Source: Mycogone perniciosa
Taxonomy: Eukaryota; Ascomycota; Sordariomycetes; Hypocreales; Hypocreaceae
Direction: 5' to 3'
DNA length: 64,000 nt
Assembly (NCBI GenBank): GCA_025331125.1
Contig: JAOALB010000202.1
Coordinates: 1 to 64,000 of the forward strand
Shown here: positions 1 through 10,602 of the stretch, one piece after another
Layout: each line of letters opens with the position of its first letter
Numbering within the stretch: position 1 is the first letter of the stretch
Notes under the pieces: model-generated
Told to the model about the DNA's origin: nothing
Database searches by the model: none
What the model saw: only the letters and a program-made list of their open reading frames with translations
Made by a program: the position numbers and the translations under genes

Positions 1-75
1 TCATCCCTGACCTCTCTGTCAACATAAACCCACGAACCTCGGTTTATCCCTTGAGAATCAACCCGGATCGTCACA
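1..75 (+). repeat. 3' end of a Gypsy-type LTR, cut by the window edge
   Basis: The stretch ends in GGATCGTCACA and shares its wording (direct text around AACCTCGGTTTA and GAATCAACCCGG) with the LTRs at 38885-39262 and 54641-54976, and in reverse with 49636-50042. It is much less AT-rich than those copies, so this is the least mutated version of the LTR 3' end in the window. The rest of the element lies outside the window. Confidence 0.7.
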
Positions 76-642
76 TAGATATACCGGAAGCCCTTCGGTA
101 ATTGTAATGTGGAACTATACGTCAACGTCGCAACTAATGTCCTCGTTATATGCCCCGCAACTGTGATTAATGGCAAAAATTATAGACCTAACTATTCCCT
201 CGACTTGTTGAGTATATATACGATGCCTTTGCGACCGCTGTGGCAAGTTGGTGAAGATAGTGTAATAAGGCGATGGAAGATCGCTTCCCCTAATTCAATA
301 GGATTGCCCCCAAGCCTTATTTGCCAAAAAATCGCATATTTATATTAGATAATATCGACAGTACGACTCCAGAATATCTCCCTCTTAGTCCTGTAGAAAT
401 ATTTGTAGAGGCACTATTTCACGTTTTTCTTCGTACAGCCAAATCTCTTACTTGATATGTGAGCTCTAGCCGAATTGTGGAATAGATATTCTCGCATAAC
501 TTTGTCATTTGAAGCTAGCTAGCAAGAGAGAGAAGGTAGGGGCCGAAAAGTGGCCTTCATTATAACATAGGAGAGTAGGTTTGATAGCGTCCTCGTGCGA
601 GGGGATGTGACAAATGAAATGTGATTAGAATGTCGATACATA
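76..642. other. Intergenic, no gene recognised
   Basis: Moderately AT-rich sequence between the LTR end and the Fot1/pogo element. A 79-codon open frame at 109-348 has no recognisable motif and I do not regard it as a gene. Confidence 0.5.
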
Positions 643-684
643 AGTCAGACCACCCATTTTCCCGCCACCCCTAGTTTCCCGCCA
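643..684 (+). repeat. Left terminal inverted repeat of the Fot1/pogo element
   Basis: A 42-bp TIR, with the TA target at 641-642. One mismatch to the right TIR, a G/A difference consistent with RIP. Confidence 0.93.
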
Positions 685-789
685 TCCAGAGAGGAATTGG
701 AACACCACACAACACCATCAATTACAACACAATAATAAAGTCAAGATATCTACATTTTAGTGTTTTCCGATATATCTAAAGCTGCCATT

Positions 790-2338
790 CAAAGCATATA
801 TCTTCAAATCGGAAATTCTCCATTGACGCTGCAACTATAGCTGGTTTAAGCTTGGCACGGGTCTCCATTACCTCCTTGATCCGGGTGAACCGTTTATTAG
901 GATCTTTATCAACTTTCTGTCTTTTCTGTGGTCGTAAATGGTCAACTTAAAGCAGAAGATGCTTAATCTGGGCCTCAGCCGCTGCAAGCTTAGTGTTCTG
1001 TTAGTCTAGACCCCTGCTAACTTTCCAGAATAAAAGCCGCATAGTTTTATTAACTAGACTATCTATTGCAGTATCGCGAATAAAGTCTTAGACTTAATTA
1101 GACCGCTATAGTATTAGAAGAAGACTATAATTGATCGTTTCCCTTATATTTTAGGTTGCTACTACAGCTAGTATTTATAGTAGTACTAGGTTACTTATAA
1201 CTATAAGGTTTATTAACGGCTTGGCTATATTTTCTAGCTATAGTCCTGATTTAAGCTATCCTGCCTTAATATTCCTGCTTATTAAAGCTGCAGTTCTTGC
1301 TAAAGCATAGCAACGACAAAACCCTGCCTTGCTAATTAGTGTAGAATCGTTATATCTAATAAGTGTAATCTCATAGCGATATACACTTTTCACGGGCTTA
1401 AAAACTAAGATATTAAGAGGCTGGAGAACGTAGGAAGAATATAGCGGCAGGAATAGAAGATAAATATTATTCTAATAGCATTTATAGAGAAAATTATTAG
1501 TAGAATAACTTTTATAGCTATTAATAATTAAAAGTCGCTTCCCTTTTTATACTGGCCTAGTTTAGGGGATAAAGACCTCTTTAAGCTATTTTAAACCAAT
1601 TAAATCGCTAGTCTAACCTTTCTTTGATAATAAGAAGTTCCAATTAGCTAGGAAATCAAGTTTTTAGGGAAACTATTGTTGTTGAATGGTTATTCCTTTA
1701 AAAATAACTAATAGTTTAATAGCCCGGCCTGTTGCTGAGATACATTTAATAATCGTGGTCTAAGACCTCGATCTAGGCTATTTCTTTATAACAGCTGTCT
1801 TCTATAAGTTCCTAAATACTAGGCTATTGCATCTACAGCCCTCAAGAATCCCTGTTTTATCTATATTGTATCGATTTTCAGGGCTAATAGCTTAGACTAT
1901 AGGCAGCTTTAGAAGCTTAAAGAATCCTTTGATTTTTTCAGTTAAAGCACCGTTAATTCGTGCTAAATCTATTGACCTGCCTCTTAATATCTTGATTTCT
2001 GGATTACGGCGCAAAAAACTATAAACCCAGTGTTTGCCGAGTAGTTCTGTATCGCCGCCAGCTTTAAGTATCCTTGTCGCGAAAAGTTTAAACTGTTAAT
2101 GGGTTAGGGGATACCCTAGGGCAGCTTAGTCTAAAATCCATTAGCAGAGATAATTTTCCTGCTCTTTGGCAAGCCTTTGCTGGGATTCGTGGGCAATTTT
2201 CTGGGGTATAGTACCGTTTAATCGGTCTTGGAGTGTTTTTCATAGAATTCCCCAGCGTTGTAAAGCTTTTCGCTGACTTATGCCATCATTAATCTCTTTA
2301 AGCGCGTTTTAAACGCTTTCTTCCGTGTATTTGGGCAT
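790..2338 (-). pseudogene. Fot1/pogo transposase (HTH_psq/CENP-B + DDE), RIP-destroyed
   Basis: Reading the minus strand from an ATG at 2338 gives MPKYTEESV..NALKEINDG, the helix-turn-helix start typical of pogo/Fot1 transposases. A CENP-B-like DNA-binding region follows, with WVYSFLRRNPEIKI around 2030, then a YNID-TG motif near 1870 carrying the first catalytic Asp, and the hallmark L-P-H-S-VLQPLD region near 1430. The family catalyses cut-and-paste transposition. In-frame TAA/TAG codons sit where Gln or Trp is expected, and a tract around 1000-1700 is strongly AT-shifted. The stops are what C-to-T changes in CAA, CAG and TGG produce. The C-terminal limit is approximate. Confidence 0.85.
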
Positions 2339-2440
2339 TGTAATAATAGAAATATTTTTATTAAAAAAAAAACAATAGAAAGGCGTAAAAGAACGCGATC
2401 GCGATGTTGTGGTGTTGGTGTTGAATTGGAATGATAAAGG

Positions 2441-2482
2441 TGGCGGGAAACTAGGGGTGGCGGGAAAATAGGTGGTCTGACT
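2441..2482 (-). repeat. Right terminal inverted repeat of the Fot1/pogo element
   Basis: A 42-bp TIR, reverse complement of 643-684, with TA target at 2483-2484. Confidence 0.93.
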
Positions 2483-2540
2483 TAATGTAAAGCCTAATTA
2501 GGTGTTTCAACCAGATTAAGGAGTGGTGGCTATCTAATAC

Positions 2541-2760
2541 TGTTAAAAGGAGGGCTAGGAAAGCAAGGATTCCAGTGTAAGGTGGTACTTACCTAATTGG
2601 GTTAGACCTGGAAGCTAGGACCGAAGCTAAGACCGAATTCCGGAGGAATCTCGGTCTAGGTCAGATTGTTCCCTTATTCTTAAGGCAACAATGCAGCTAT
2701 TGGGCCAGCTAACCTTCCTACCCTGGACTAGCATATGCATACAATAGCATTGTGCAAAAT
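2541..2760 (+). repeat. Truncated Copia-type LTR (5' 220 bp)
   Basis: Starts TGTTAAAAGGAGGGCTA and follows the first ~220 bp of the 580-bp LTRs at 15008-15586 and 52983-53562. Similarity stops where the SINE-like element begins at 2761, so the remainder of the LTR is missing. It is more diverged than the other copies. Confidence 0.7.
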
Positions 2761-3484
2761 CAACTCTCCTGTAAAAATTTTCCCGCACTAGCAGCTGTTA
2801 GCAGCTTGTTAGTGCAGGAGCTTTACAGGCTACAAGAAGCAGCGCAACAGCTGTTAGGCTAGCAATAGCCTAACAGTTGAAAAATGCAGCAAAGGCATGT
2901 TTGGAGAGTTGGCCTTGCGCTGCGTTGCCTGCTTCGAACCGCTGGATCCAAAGACTGAATAGCCTCGGGACCAGGCCGCTTTGGATATCAGATACTGACA
3001 GGATCTACAGTAGGTTGGGGCCCTGCTGCCTTCCCGTCGATGTCTGAAAAACAGCACCAGTCGCGAGGGTTTTTCTCCCACTGAGAGAGGCCGACCCCTC
3101 CTTTCTAGGGTTTTTCCCACTCGCCGCAACCGCTATCGTACGGATCCTGGTTAGAAGGGGATTTTGAAGGGTCATGGAGCATATGATTTGGGGTAGGGTT
3201 GTGAGAGGAATTTCTGGCTGGAAAAATCCTTCTTTTACCTGGTTTTACCAGGTGTGCATTTGTGTCTATAGAGATACTCGACATCACGGCTTCGGCCTCT
3301 ATACACTGCGGCTTCTGCCGCGCCCTTCGACCCGCTGACGGGAGCTGGGCTTGACGACTTTGCCCTTGAGGCTACAAAATCCTAGATAGTGGTCGGATAC
3401 TAGCCTAGGACGTCCTTTTGCCCTACTGGGATTGGTGGCCTTTGTGCCATAGGACGTTAATAGCTTATCAAATCAAATCAAATA
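2761..3484 (+). mobile_element. SINE-like non-LTR element, copy 1
   Basis: The 5' end CAACTCTCCTGTAAAAATT matches the exact 5' terminus of the element at 20698-21364, which is defined there by a target duplication. Both copies contain GTTAGCAGCTTGTTA-type text near the start and T-rich GAGGGTTTTTC tracts in the middle. The 3' end has GCCATAGGACGTTAATA followed by a CAAAT repeat tail. No coding frame with recognisable content is present. I do not see a clear target duplication for this copy: the left flank is a Copia LTR piece and the right flank is LINE ORF2, so the locus is rearranged. A box-B-like GCTTCGAACC is present near 2933, but this is weak evidence for a tRNA head. Confidence 0.65.
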
Positions 3485-5853
3485 TCAAAAGTCGGGTTGC
3501 TCTGTGACTGGCGTTCGTGTCCAGGCCACCACGCTTCCACGCCATCCAAGGCAACGGGTAGGATGCAAACTTTCGCCGCTTGTGATACTGCTTCAGGGGG
3601 TGACCCTTTCTGTATCTTGTTGAACGACTTGAGAAAATTGGCGGTTTTGTACGCCTTGCCGGCGAGGATGTCTATGTGTTTTTTGAAGGAGAGCCTGGAA
3701 TCGAGGTAAACTCCTATCCACTTGATGTCTGCGCTGGGGTTGATCGGTTTGACTTCCATCGTGACACCCTCACCATGGGCCTGTCCCCTCGTGTGGTAAA
3801 AATGAACTAGTTCGGTCTTGTTGTAGTCGAAGGATATTGCATTCTCCACTCCCCACTCTAGTGTCTCGTCAAGCGCCCACTACGTAAATCTGGTTGTTTC
3901 CTTGGTGGTCTTGCCCGTGGTGAGTATGGCGATGTCGTCCGCGTATCCGAAGCGCGATTGCTGATCTTCGAGCCAGAGAATCGGGCTGAAGTATAGAATT
4001 GCTATGATGGGGGAGATGGGGAGCCCTGGGGGGCCCCACACTCGAGTGCCAGTCCCGGTAGGGTAGTCCCGTCCCCTTTGCGGATGGAGGCGGTCTTGTT
4101 GTTTATGAAAGACTCCGCCCACTCTACAATCTGGACTGACCAGCCTGTTGCCTGAGCCGCAAGACTAGTCTGTTTTTCATAACAATGTCGAAGGCCCCAG
4201 AGATGTCGAGGGTGAGCAAAGTCGCCACCTTACCCTTGCCCAATGCCACTTCGACGTCATGTACTAGGCATGCCACTAGATCTGTGGCTCCGAAATATTG
4301 TTTGGGGAGGATCTTATGTTCGAGTGCCAGGGGAGTTACCCTTCTTGCTAATAGCCTTTCTAGGCCCTATCCTACGCAGGACAGTAGTGACATGGGCCTG
4401 AAGGCTTTGTGGGTCGTGTAATCCGGCTTGCCTGGCTTGGGAATGATTGTGACTTCCGCGTTTCTGAACGGGCCGGGGTGGTAGCCAAGCTCAAGGCAGC
4501 CCCTGAAGATGTTTGTGACAAAGTCCTCGATGGTCGGCTACGCTAGTTGGGGAGGGCAACCGATATGCCATCTGCGCCAGGGGCGGTGTTGCCGGTCCCT
4601 GTCGTAGCCTTCCTTGCTTCTCCCTTCGTGACCGAATCGTCCCACTTGATCCGGGGGTTTTGAAGCGCGTGTGGTTCCCATGGGCCGTCGACGTCTTCCT
4701 CTGCTCCCTTGCGTTGCAGTAGGCGTTCCCTAGGGTAGGCCGCCCGCTCTTCGGGGTTAGATATGCTTCTTGTTCCGTCCATCAAAGGGGGGATGGAACA
4801 GGTCCGTGGCTATGATCTCATCCCAGTGAGCCCGTTTCTTGCGTCTGGTAGTATCCCGGAGCGACATCCTCGCTTCGAGTTTCTCAGCCGATCCATGGGG
4901 TGCCGCAGCGAAGGATATGTGCGCTAGCCGGCAGTCCTTGTCCCACCAGGGAGCGTTGTGCCCATTCTGATGTCTTTTTCTGCCCGCTTCTTGGATGCAG
5001 TCTGCGAAGAGTTCCTGTAGGGCTCGCGTGGCTGCATCAAGGTCCGACTTCGTTGGGTTGACAGTGTCCACCTTGGGGAGGAGCTAGGCATGAGTGTGCA
5101 TCATCTGACCGAATTCTTGCAGATTTTCCAAGGAGACGTACTTCTTACCCGCCCCAGGTGTAGACCTGACCGGGTCTAGGAGTGAGGTAATGACGATGAA
5201 GTGGTCCGATCTTATATCTAGTCTTCTCGTGACAACCGAAGAAACGGAGCAGTTCGAGAAGGCTATGTCGGTGCATTTCCCGGAGCCCCTCGTGGGGGCG
5301 TCCACCAATGCAGGGAGAAGGTCGTGTTCGTCCGCCCATTCTGCCATCTTGTTCCCTGCAGAGTCCGGCACACATCTTGGTTGCCACATCCAGTGCGATG
5401 CGTTGAAGTCTCCTGCAATGATCGATCTGGGAGGTCGTCTCCATTTCACAAGGGTTCCGTTGCGACATCAAGGGTCGACCTGCGCTGGATATTGACAGTG
5501 GTGTAGCCGCAGACTTCTACCCAGCAGACGCAGTCATTCCCTAGGCCTATAGGTGTAAGTTGCCGGCACGGTAGGTTAGGGGATTTTCTGATGTAGGTGA
5601 GGACTAAGGGTCTAGCATCCCCCCAGTCGTTAACTGGGTTGAGTGCTTGAAATCCAGGGTGCGTTTTTGTTTGTCCCCCAGCCGTGGTGTTGTCCCACCG
5701 TGTCTAGGGTTCCCGGATGAGCACGATGTCAAAGCCGTCTTCTCAGGCAAGTGAGAGAGCAACGTCATGGTATTGTGGCTGTTTTCCCACGTTCGCCTGC
5801 AAGATTTTTAAGCTAGATGTCTTTCGGCAGCTCCGACGGGAGCCGTCACTCAT
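3485..5853 (-). pseudogene. LINE ORF2 (endonuclease-reverse transcriptase), copy 1
   Basis: The start ATG at 5853 overlaps the ORF1 stop as ATGA, as in copy 2. Domains in order: an EEP endonuclease beginning SLKILQANVGKQPQYH (about 5820-5760), a catalytic-site block IIAGDFNASHW near 5420, APTRGSGKCTDIAFSN near 5290, then the RT with the YADDIAIL active-site box near 3945 and a post-RT block KWIGVYLDSRLSFKKHID near 3720. The protein would nick target DNA and copy its own RNA. Frame changes occur between about 5740 and 5450, near 5075, 4785, 4540 and 3870, and the frame ends abruptly at 3485, so it is non-functional. Confidence 0.85.
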
Positions 5854-5983
5854 GGGCCACTTTTTTCGTCGGTAGAGTCGTTGGGGTCTCTCGCTGTGAT
5901 CGTGGGACCACCAGTCGTGTGGTCGTCTTCGGAAGAGGATTCCCGCTTGTTGGTGAGGTCGATTTCCATGTTGGTGGGCTCCA
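3485..5983 (-). mobile_element. Tad-like LINE fragment, copy 1 (gag end to RT)
   Basis: Minus-strand non-LTR retrotransposon fragment. It carries the last bases of ORF1 (~5860-5983), the apurinic-like endonuclease domain, the linker and most of the reverse transcriptase. It aligns with the less damaged copy at 35576-38303 and the RIP-killed full copy at 56002-61441; for example the text around 4560 matches 58045 apart from C/T and G/A changes. It lacks the 5' two-thirds of ORF1, the post-RT RNase H region and the 3' UTR. The 3' break coincides with the tail of the SINE-like element. Confidence 0.88.
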
Positions 5984-6375
5984 GTGTTGCTCATAATATC
6001 AACAATACGCATATTGGCAATATGGGATCTCCACAATGTTATTGTATTGCCAAAGGGTGTATATTGTATTACACAATATGAACGGGATGCACAGTGTAAT
6101 ATATTGCCAAGGACCCAATACCCGGCTTACGAAGTCAACCCGCCGGGTATATGGCATCCTTCAGTACCATGATTTCTCATCGGCGTCAGGCGCCTAGTCC
6201 CGAGCAAGAGTCCTTCAGTAGTAGCTCTTATGGTGACTTAACTCTTTATCTCGCAGTCCCTTCTAATGGGCTTAACAGCCGGCTGAGTTAGCTGAGGGAT
6301 CCTCGGTGACTTGGAATCTTTGAAACCCTGCACGATACATACCTATCTGCTCCTTGAGGTCAATTGTGACGTCAT
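5984..6375. other. Intergenic, no gene recognised
   Basis: Between the broken LINE 5' edge and the 3' end of the nuclease-fold gene. It contains AT-rich text with several ATATTG/CAATAT words at 5995-6110. No gene is visible; it probably holds the 3' UTR of the next gene. Confidence 0.4.
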
Positions 6376-7560
6376 CTATGTCCTCGGTCTAGTTGGTTGG
6401 AAGTCCTCATCCTCATTCTCCGTCCTGTTATTGGCAGCTGTCTCTTTCATGTTGTATCTTTCTTCGTCGTCTGACTTCAGCCGATCAGGAGAGCTGGATG
6501 GAAGCCGCCTTTTCTTATATGGCCGTGTTGCATTAGCATCTCCTCTCGATTCCCTCTTTTGCTGCAGCCGCTCAGCGTCTGCTAGGAAACCAGGCATGAG
6601 GTCGAGTTTAATCGATAACGAGGCCGTTTCGTGGGCACTAGACATTTCAACAGAGCCAAAATCGCTCAAATCGAGAGTCAGACATTCATCGTGATTCGTA
6701 GGCCGACCGTCAGCTGTTCGAAATGGCTGTTGCAAGTCAGTCACGATCCAAAAACGGTCAAAGTAGAGTAATATAGAAGGCTGCCGCACCATGCAGGAGA
6801 CCTCCTGTTTGACCTCCAGACAATCGATTTTTTCGTCTTCTAACCAGGTCAATTTCGGGCGCCACAATGATATTGTAGATTCTTTCCCAAGTGGGTTGAT
6901 ATCAATGCCAATTACAGCTTTAATATCTCCACTGGAATTGAGAATATAGTCCTGGGCCAGTTTTCGTAAATTTTTCCCATCTTGCGAATAAGACACTTCC
7001 AATACGACCCCTGGGTAGGTCATGTCTGGGTGCTGAAATTGCGCATCTGGTTGACGACGTAGCGTTCTAAATGTTCCGCTGTCTGCTCCTTCGTCTCCTT
7101 CGAGAAGTATACGAGCCGAACCGACGCTGGTAATTTTCGAAGCAAATTCACCAGTTTTATTTTTTCTTCTTCCGATCTTTCTAAGCCCATCACTCACAAC
7201 ATCCACGATGCGGCTCACAAAATACTCATGGACCGGCGTAGGCATGCGAATGGTCAGAACCCCGTCCTTATAGTTGTAATCGTGCCTGTGGAACAAGCTC
7301 TCGACCACTCTACGATTATACTGCAGAGGATCAACTAGGAAACGAGCAAATGGGGGAAAATAGCCCTTTTGCGCCTGCTCTTCAAACCCGCGTAGCATGT
7401 CCTTAGTAGACGCGTTAGAAGCACGCCTATGTCGTTCCTCTGTTGCAGGAGGAGTTGGAGGAAGCTGAGTCTGAGGATTGGGAGGTGTGGTGCCAAGATC
7501 AGCCAAATAGTCAATGGACCGTGGACCAGAAGGCTCTGCAATTTTTTTCGCATGTGCCAT
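6376..7560 (-). CDS. PD-(D/E)XK (Uma2-like) nuclease-fold protein, intact
   Basis: A single-exon frame of 394 residues from the ATG at 7560 (MAHAKKIAEP). An in-frame ATG at 7686 would add 42 residues that look unconserved, so I prefer the inner start. The core at about residues 95-235 has an N-terminal block with LFHRHDYNYKDG. It is followed by PDAQF (Asp ~172) and GVVLEVSYSQ (Glu ~188), then a Lys/Arg-rich helix KNLRKLAQDYIL and IGIDINP. That order matches the Uma2-like restriction-endonuclease fold, a group common as single genes in filamentous fungi. The usual Lys of the E-x-K triad is replaced by Ser, so catalysis is uncertain; a Lys in the next helix could substitute. The C-terminal ~70 residues are charged, with KKRR, and may be a nuclear signal. 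Substrate and function are unknown. Confidence 0.75.
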   Translation of the reverse strand: MAHAKKIAEPSGPRSIDYLADLGTTPPNPQTQLPPTPPATEERHRRASNASTKDMLRGFEEQAQKGYFPPFARFLVDPLQYNRRVVESLFHRHDYNYKDGVLTIRMPTPVHEYFVSRIVDVVSDGLRKIGRRKNKTGEFASKITSVGSARILLEGDEGADSGTFRTLRRQPDAQFQHPDMTYPGVVLEVSYSQDGKNLRKLAQDYILNSSGDIKAVIGIDINPLGKESTISLWRPKLTWLEDEKIDCLEVKQEVSCMVRQPSILLYFDRFWIVTDLQQPFRTADGRPTNHDECLTLDLSDFGSVEMSSAHETASLSIKLDLMPGFLADAERLQQKRESRGDANATRPYKKRRLPSSSPDRLKSDDEERYNMKETAANNRTENEDEDFQPTRPRT

Positions 7561-7686
7561 GATGAACAGATAATGATTGATACGGGGAGGTTTGGGCTGT
7601 GTTCTGAAGCACCCAGGAAAGATGCGGCACTTGGCCTGTTTTATTACGTAATCAAATACTTGTATTGCTCCGGAAACCGCTGGCAT

Positions 7687-9140
7687 GGCAACAAGGATCT
7701 GAAACTTGATGTGAAATCCGTATCGGACATATCGCTAACCATGCTACGGACGTCCAAGAAACGCTGTCGACCCCGAAAATATTGGCTCTAAAGAGGAGAA
7801 GGCGAGGCAAGACGTCATTGCGAAACGTGTCCGAAGACGACTTAAATCTGCTACTGCACAACCTACGCCACCTTCATCTGCACCACAGGCGCATTTGCAA
7901 TCGTCAGGCTGTCTCGATGCCCTCGTGGATGCTGCTAGCTTGGTATGCTAAATAACCCGGCAGTTGTCACACACGAATACACACACGAATGTAAACACAG
8001 CATAACGACTTGGCTGACGAACTGGCTGGTGGGAAGTCAAGGAAGCTGTGTGTGCGAAGGTCGAGCTCGCAGTCGAAGTTGAAAGTCGAAGTCGAAGATC
8101 AGGGCGGACGCAACTGCAAAAGAGCATCTAGGAACACGAAGCCAGCTGCCTTCCGATGGCCCAGGAACACACAGAGCCACGGGACCTTCCGCAGAAGCGC
8201 CCGCACTGCTTTGGTGCCTGTGGGATTTACCTCGAAACTAACCGCGAATTTGACGGAAATCATTATCCGACTTACAGCCTGTCTGACCACTCGGCGGCAG
8301 CTCAGCTGTGGCGATGACACTGGACCATCAGTGGCAGCAGCCGACTGGTGGACTTTGACGATGTGTTGGTTCTTGTGTGGACCTGACGACGGTCAGGCTC
8401 AAAGGGAGCTCGTGACCACGGTCGATCGAACGGTCGGCCGGTCGTGAGGGAGGGACTTGATGACGGTTGAGTCCGACGGAGGCTTGTGGCGACGGCTGGG
8501 ACGAACAGTCGATTGAATGCTCGGTTACGTCTAGCTGAGGTTTGTGAGGACGATCGGTCGGGATTGAAGGAAGCTGGTGGCGCTGCTGACGATAATGATA
8601 GTTGCGAACAGCAATTTCTTCCTACCACTTTGTTAGCTTCGCATTAGGAAAAGCGCTGCTGACGAACCTGATCACGGATCAACACGGCGATCAGCGCTAT
8701 GGTCGGTCGGTCGGTTGGAACGAAGGACTTGGGAACAACTGAGGAAATCAACGATACAGACTTCAACGGCGCGATGAACGACGAGCCTGCGGTAAGGCTG
8801 TTGGCCTGCTGCAATGCCGAACAGCTGGGGCGTTGAAGGAAGGAAGCTGTTGTTGGTGATGACGTAGGAAGAGAGGGAAGGCTGAAGCCTTGTTATGGAC
8901 TAGCCTATGTATGCGCCAGTCCGGCTTAGTCATGCTCATGTCTCATGTGCAGTCACATGCTAGCATAGTGAATCAAGCCGACTTTATGCCGGCGGGTGGC
9001 AAGTGGGTAGCAAAAGAGAGACTATAAAAGATATATATCTTATTAGACTGTTGACTAACAGAGGATTAGGGATTTTCACTATCTTGGAATAGTACTACAT
9101 AAATCCCCACTAGATCAGCCTTAAAAGCCGCTGTTATATG
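7687..9140. other. Unassigned accessory sequence with GGTCGGTCGG-type low complexity
   Basis: No gene is recognised with confidence. A plus frame at about 7752-7948 is rich in Lys/Arg/Ala (EEKARQDVIAKRVRRRLK) and ends TAA; it could be the tail of a degraded gene. The 145-codon frame at 8010-8447 is Arg/Ser/Thr-rich and has a substantial open frame opposite it, a pattern of GC-skewed repeat rather than protein. Purine-rich text at 8863-8892 precedes TGTTATGGACTAGCC at 8893 and a TATA-like ACTATAAAAG near 9023, so part of an LTR is possible but unproven. Confidence 0.3.
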
Positions 9141-9144
9141 ATCA

Positions 9145-9432
9145 GCAATAGACTTGCTTATCGGCAAAGTATATAGGGGCATTGCTGAGAACGAACCTGC
9201 TGTGCGAGCCGCAGCAGAGGCGGATTCCTACATTGTTGCAGTCTACTCGAGCAAGCCAGCCAAGACGACTCACAATCACGATGTTTGACGATGCAGTAAA
9301 GGCGTGAAATACAAGGTATCTGATCCTTCTACCACTCATCAGTATAAGCACCGTAGATCCGGCTCCCAGTCAACAGACTGCACCTTTGAGGTTGCTGCGA
9401 AGAAGCAAAACAATGAGACTTGGGTTACAGAG
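9145..9432 (+). pseudogene. FAR1/MULE-type DNA-binding domain relic
   Basis: A plus frame of ~95 codons with one internal stop near 9286 reads LLIGKVYRGIAENEPAVRAA and later RCSKGVKYKV...STDCTFEVAAKK...ETWVTE. The spacing of a Cys in C-x-x-G-KY, a ST-C-FE- block and a following W-V resembles the FAR1/WRKY-like N-terminal domain of Mutator-like transposases, in which Cys and His residues bind zinc. The transposase core is absent. The assignment rests on the pattern alone. Confidence 0.35.
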
Positions 9433-9886
9433 TAGGTAATGACAGAAGAATAAAGACGACATAACTACCCGCCACAGAAAACCACGGCGATGACAGTCTT
9501 GAGATAGGTAAGGCAGGAATTCCACGGGTTCATATCCTCACGAAGCTCGGCCGTAGTAACGATCCTGAAGCGCAGAATGTTTCGAAATATGTCAACAACT
9601 GTCGGATAACGTGGATTGGTGGAAAACTCGGTTGAAGAGATTACGAAGAAGGAGGACCTAAAAGTGTGGAGAAGAAGAACGGGACGCGTTCTTCTAGCAC
9701 TATAAATTGGCTGGCCGAGGAACTATCAGTGATCGAAAACATTGTGGATCAGACATCAGCCGGAGAGATGAATAGAGATGGAATTCAGGTGCCCTCTTGC
9801 CCCAAATAGAGTGGTATGACCGCTGACTACACATGACGCTATACGCAACAGCAACTTCGTTGCTACACACCAGCAAGAGGAGCTGA

Positions 9887-9960
9887 ATTGATATACAATA
9901 TTTGGATTGGGAAGGATCAAGAAGGAAGAAAGGAGCCCTGCGCAGCTCTGCGTATCAATC
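9887..9960 (+). repeat. Direct repeat, unit 1
   Basis: ATTGATATACAATATTTGG...TCAAGAAGGAAGAAAGGAG...CTGCGTATCAA aligns with 10512-10583, with indels in the last third. Confidence 0.7.
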
Positions 9961-10511
9961 GCCCACAAACAAAAAAAAGGGGGCTGCCCTCATTGCTTCC
10001 TATCTATCTCACACAGCCAGTCAACCCAATAATCCAAATCACGGACCCAGCGTTTCTGAGGTTCGCTGGATTGAACAAGGCGGTGTTGAGCTGTATCGCG
10101 TTCGAAGGTGGTCAAAAAGACGATTTCGCGATGGAAATAACCGGCGGCATGATCCACACGTCCGGCGTTGAAGATATTGTTGATACTGCTGCTAAGCCCG
10201 CTGCTGTTCAAGCTGATCTAGCTGATTGAACAAGCTCATCATGAAGTCGGCGAAATCGAAAGAAAGGAAACACGGTCAAACGCGAGGCTCGGCAAGGGTG
10301 ACCAAGCCGAATTAACCAAGTCGGTTGAATCGAATGGAAGAAAACGCGTTCAAACACGAAGGAACATAGGGTCCGGCGAGGTTGATCGGGCCAGATTGAT
10401 GATGCAGATAGGTCTGGTTGCGGCTTGGTTGACGGATTCTTCTTGATTGCGTTTGGCCGTCTGCGGCAGGGGAAGCTAGGTCATATAATTGAAAACGTGT
10501 AGATTGCTACC

Positions 10512-10583
10512 ATTTGATATGTAATATCTGGATTGAGAAGGCTCAAGAAGGAAGAAAGGGGTGATACGCAGCAATGCATATCA
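10512..10583 (+). repeat. Direct repeat, unit 2
   Basis: ATTTGATATGTAATATCTGG...TCAAGAAGGAAGAAAGGGG, second copy of 9887-9960, ~625 bp downstream and immediately beside the 3' end of the MFS gene. Confidence 0.7.
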
Positions 10584-10602
10584 AGTTCCGTTTAGTATAA
10601 AC

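Larger units (their letters stand above)
643..2482 (-). mobile_element. Fot1/pogo-family DNA transposon, complete ends, inactive
   Basis: The element is 1840 bp, bounded by 42-bp terminal inverted repeats (643-684 and 2441-2482) that match at 41 of 42 positions and start AGTCAGACCACC. It is flanked by the TA dinucleotide on both sides (641-642 and 2483-2484), the usual target duplication of Tc1/mariner/pogo elements. The interior holds a degenerate transposase on the minus strand. Ends are nearly perfect while the coding part is riddled with stops, as expected from RIP after insertion. Confidence 0.93.
9433..10602. other. Unassigned sequence between two short direct repeats
   Basis: No gene recognised. 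The stretch holds the direct-repeat pair at 9887-9960 and 10512-10583, and a TATA-like ACTATAAATTGG near 9700. The open frame at 9888-10229 begins inside the first repeat and has no family motif. A retrotransposon leader with LTR 3' ends is possible. Confidence 0.3.

Noticed and set aside
2925..2950. tRNA-derived head of the SINE-like element from a box-B-like GCTTCGAACC
   Set aside because: The matching box A is poor and the second copy lacks a clear equivalent; kept only as a possibility.
2854..3287. Two minus-strand open frames (91 and 60 codons)
   Set aside because: They lie inside the SINE-like element, have no motif and are not maintained in the second copy.
8010..8628. Overlapping Arg/Ser-rich frames on both strands
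   Set aside because: Driven by GACGG/GGTCGG low complexity and open on both strands, with no domain.
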